Assembly: GCA_019313825.1 (NCBI GenBank)
Contig: JAFDAM010000005.1
Coordinates: 1-54,892, forward strand
Direction of reading: 5' to 3'
Length of the DNA: 54,892 nucleotides
DNA from: Deltaproteobacteria bacterium
Lineage (GTDB): Bacteria > Desulfobacterota > DSM-4660 > Desulfatiglandales > HGW-15
Below are positions 53,886 through 54,892 of the stretch, piece by piece. The position numbers and the translations under genes were made by a program. How positions within the stretch are numbered: the stretch's first letter is position 1; each line of letters starts with the position of its first letter. The notes under the pieces are model-generated. The model made no database searches. It worked only from the letters and a program-made list of their open reading frames with translations, and had not been told where the DNA came from.

Positions 53886-54465
53886 CTCAAAACGACGCGT
53901 GGGAGAGTATTTTCCTCAATTGCTTGGGATGAAGTGATACTGGCTGTTTGATGCTTGTCGCAGCAAAGCGTAGATCCCGCTTTGCGGGGATGCTGGATAA
54001 TAATGTATTGCTTTATTTTAATATCCAGAGACCAATCTCCAGCATCTCGTGATAACTAAGGTGGGAATCATTTTAATATATAGACTTTTAATATGCTACC
54101 CTCACCCAAATCCACCATCTAATTTCCACATCATCAATGCGGACAAAGGATTTTGGTCTGTCCCTGGGCACCAGCAAGGGATTAGATGTAAGGCGCCTAT
54201 CGAAGATCCCGCTGACTTGTGCGGGGGGAACTGCGACTGAGGCGTCAGCTCCTTTCAGTCGCGCAAAGCGCATAGCGCATAGCGTCTTTATGTTTTACTC
54301 TATGCTCCATGCTCTATGTTTACCCGCCGTCATTGTGGCGGGCCCTATGCGGTTTTACACATACGCCGCATTACACATACGCCGCAGGGAGGAGCCATCG
54401 AAGGCAATCCCGATAGGAGCGGGATAGATGATGCCTTGATGGTGAATCAGGGGGAGTAATTATTA
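53886..54465. other. Non-coding stretch with hairpins and a periodic tract
   Basis: No credible gene is seen. Notable pieces are an ATCCCGC/GCGGGGAT hairpin near 53970, ATGCTGGA / TCCAGCAT arms (about 53980 and 54037), GCGACTGA / TCAGTCGC near 54233-54262, and a tract from 54268 to 54345 (GCATAGCGCATAGCG, CTATGCTCCATGCTCTATG, then ACCCGCC...GGCGGGC). Confidence 0.6.
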
Positions 54466-54494
54466 TTGACAACCTAACTAATCCTTGTTAGAAA
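54466..54494 (+). promoter_or_regulatory. tRNA promoter
   Basis: TTGACA (54466-54471) and TAGAAA (54489-54494) are 17 bases apart, 14 bases before the tRNA-Arg. Confidence 0.6.
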
Positions 54495-54508
54495 TCTCCA
54501 TGTTGATT

Positions 54509-54582
54509 GCGCCCGTAGCTCAGCTGGATAGAGCGCCGGGCTTCGAACCCGTAGGTCGCAGGTTCGAGTCCTGCCGGGCGCG
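54509..54582 (+). tRNA. tRNA-Arg (anticodon TCG)
   Basis: The 74-nt cloverleaf has acceptor arms GCGCCCG / CGGGCGC, D-arm GCTC / GAGC, anticodon loop CTTCGAA (anticodon TCG) and T-arm GCAGG / CCTGC with TTCGAGT. The outermost anticodon-stem pair is a C-T mismatch. CCA is not encoded. Confidence 0.95.
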
Positions 54583-54597
54583 CTTTCAATGATACAA

Positions 54598-54673
54598 GGG
54601 CCTGTAGCTCAGCTGGCAGAGCAGTTGACTCTTAATCAATTGGTCGGGAGTTCGAATCCCCCCAGGCCCACCA
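54598..54673 (+). tRNA. tRNA-Lys (anticodon CTT)
   Basis: The 76-nt tRNA has acceptor arms GGGCCTG / CAGGCCC, anticodon loop CTCTTAA (anticodon CTT), T-loop TTCGAAT and an encoded CCA. The T-stem GGGAG / CCCCC has one A-C mismatch. It is 15 bp after tRNA-Arg and likely co-transcribed. Confidence 0.95.
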
Positions 54674-54681
54674 GTTACATC

Positions 54682-54727
54682 AAGGACTTTGTTCCGCTAT
54701 ATGGCGGAATTAAGTCCTTTTTCTTTT
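54682..54727 (+). terminator. Rho-independent terminator after the tRNAs
   Basis: AAGGACTT / AAGTCCTT enclose an inner TTCCGC / GCGGAA stem, followed by TTTTTCTTTT. Confidence 0.88.
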
Positions 54728-54787
54728 CGTGTGTGAAACACTTAAGGATAATCTTGTTTTGGATGTATTGAATGGTCGTTGTCCGGC

Positions 54788-54892
54788 GCAATAAATTCTG
54801 CGACTGTTTGCAATAGAAAATGCGACAAAAATTAGGAAGTAATTAGGATGGGAAAAAGGGCAAACTTATCTTGTATGAAATCAAGGGGTGAC
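54788..54892. mobile_element. Possible end of an IS21-type element, cut by the window edge
   Basis: GCAATAAATTCTGCGAC (54788-54804) and GCAATAGAAAATGCGAC (54810-54826) are direct repeats with a 22-bp period, as at IS21 ends. A frame starts at the ATG at 54848 (MGKRANLSCMKSRGD) after AGGAAG and runs off the window. Confidence 0.4.

Noticed and set aside
54049-54427. Short frames before the tRNA genes
   Set aside because: They run through hairpins and a periodic tract and lack ribosome sites.

Overview
The window looks like chromosome from an anaerobic, diderm (Gram-negative) bacterium, most plausibly of the Deltaproteobacteria/Desulfobacterota type. This placement is inferred from gene content, not from a tree. 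It rests on a MurE with the DNPR motif of meso-diaminopimelate ligases, an outer-membrane beta-barrel protein with a LolA-like periplasmic partner, a tungsten aldehyde:ferredoxin oxidoreductase with its own ferredoxin, a MenA-type prenyltransferase, IHF-alpha, and four radical-SAM or Fe-S proteins (two with twin-arginine-like leaders).

Region 1 (1-8.5 kb): a GH3-type acyl-adenylating enzyme is translationally coupled to a large hybrid sensor kinase. Two convergent radical-SAM proteins (PflX-like and AmrS-like) follow, then a 0.9-kb non-coding stretch. Region 2 (8.5-20 kb): ordinary metabolic and housekeeping genes, namely an unknown 160-aa protein, mltG, menA-like, an endonuclease-III-like glycosylase, an EF-G, a nitroreductase, DUF169, ferredoxin plus tungsten AOR, an isochorismatase-fold hydrolase and ihfA. 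Region 3 (20-24.9 kb): an accessory island. It holds the C-terminal remnant of an integron-type tyrosine recombinase, four attC-like hairpins that separate an ORF6N gene, a higBA pair and an inverted yefM-yoeB pair with a dead toxin, a truncated IS21 element, a beheaded and frameshifted geranylgeranyl-reductase-like gene, and a GxxExxY gene framed by inverted repeats. I read it as a decaying chromosomal integron or cassette array.

Region 4 (24.9-32.1 kb): a MauE-thioredoxin membrane protein, then an operon of LolA-like protein, two FtsX-type permeases, an ABC ATPase and an outer-membrane barrel (ATPase and barrel share ATGA). This is a plausible envelope lipid or lipoprotein transport machine. 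Region 5 (32.8-53.1 kb, minus strand): the division and cell-wall (dcw) cluster mraZ-rsmH-ftsL-ftsI-murE-murF-[response regulator]-mraY-[57-aa protein]-murD-ftsW-murG-murC-murB-ftsQ-ftsA-ftsZ, then a TIGR03960-type radical-SAM gene. The promoter and three MraZ boxes are visible upstream of mraZ. Region 6 (53.1-54.9 kb): a cysteine-rich unknown protein, tRNA-Arg(TCG), tRNA-Lys(CTT), a terminator and what looks like the end of another IS21-type element.

Two kinds of non-coding sequence run through the window. One is a family of about 180-300 bp palindromic elements (three full copies, one partial) whose arms differ between copies but stay self-complementary. The other is a set of degenerate tracts with a 7-8 bp period (CTATGAG-, CTCTGCG-, AATCCTT-, ATTAACT-, TTGAACC-like) that fill many gaps and interrupt the downstream half of the dcw cluster. 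Together they are the most unusual feature of the window besides the cassette island.
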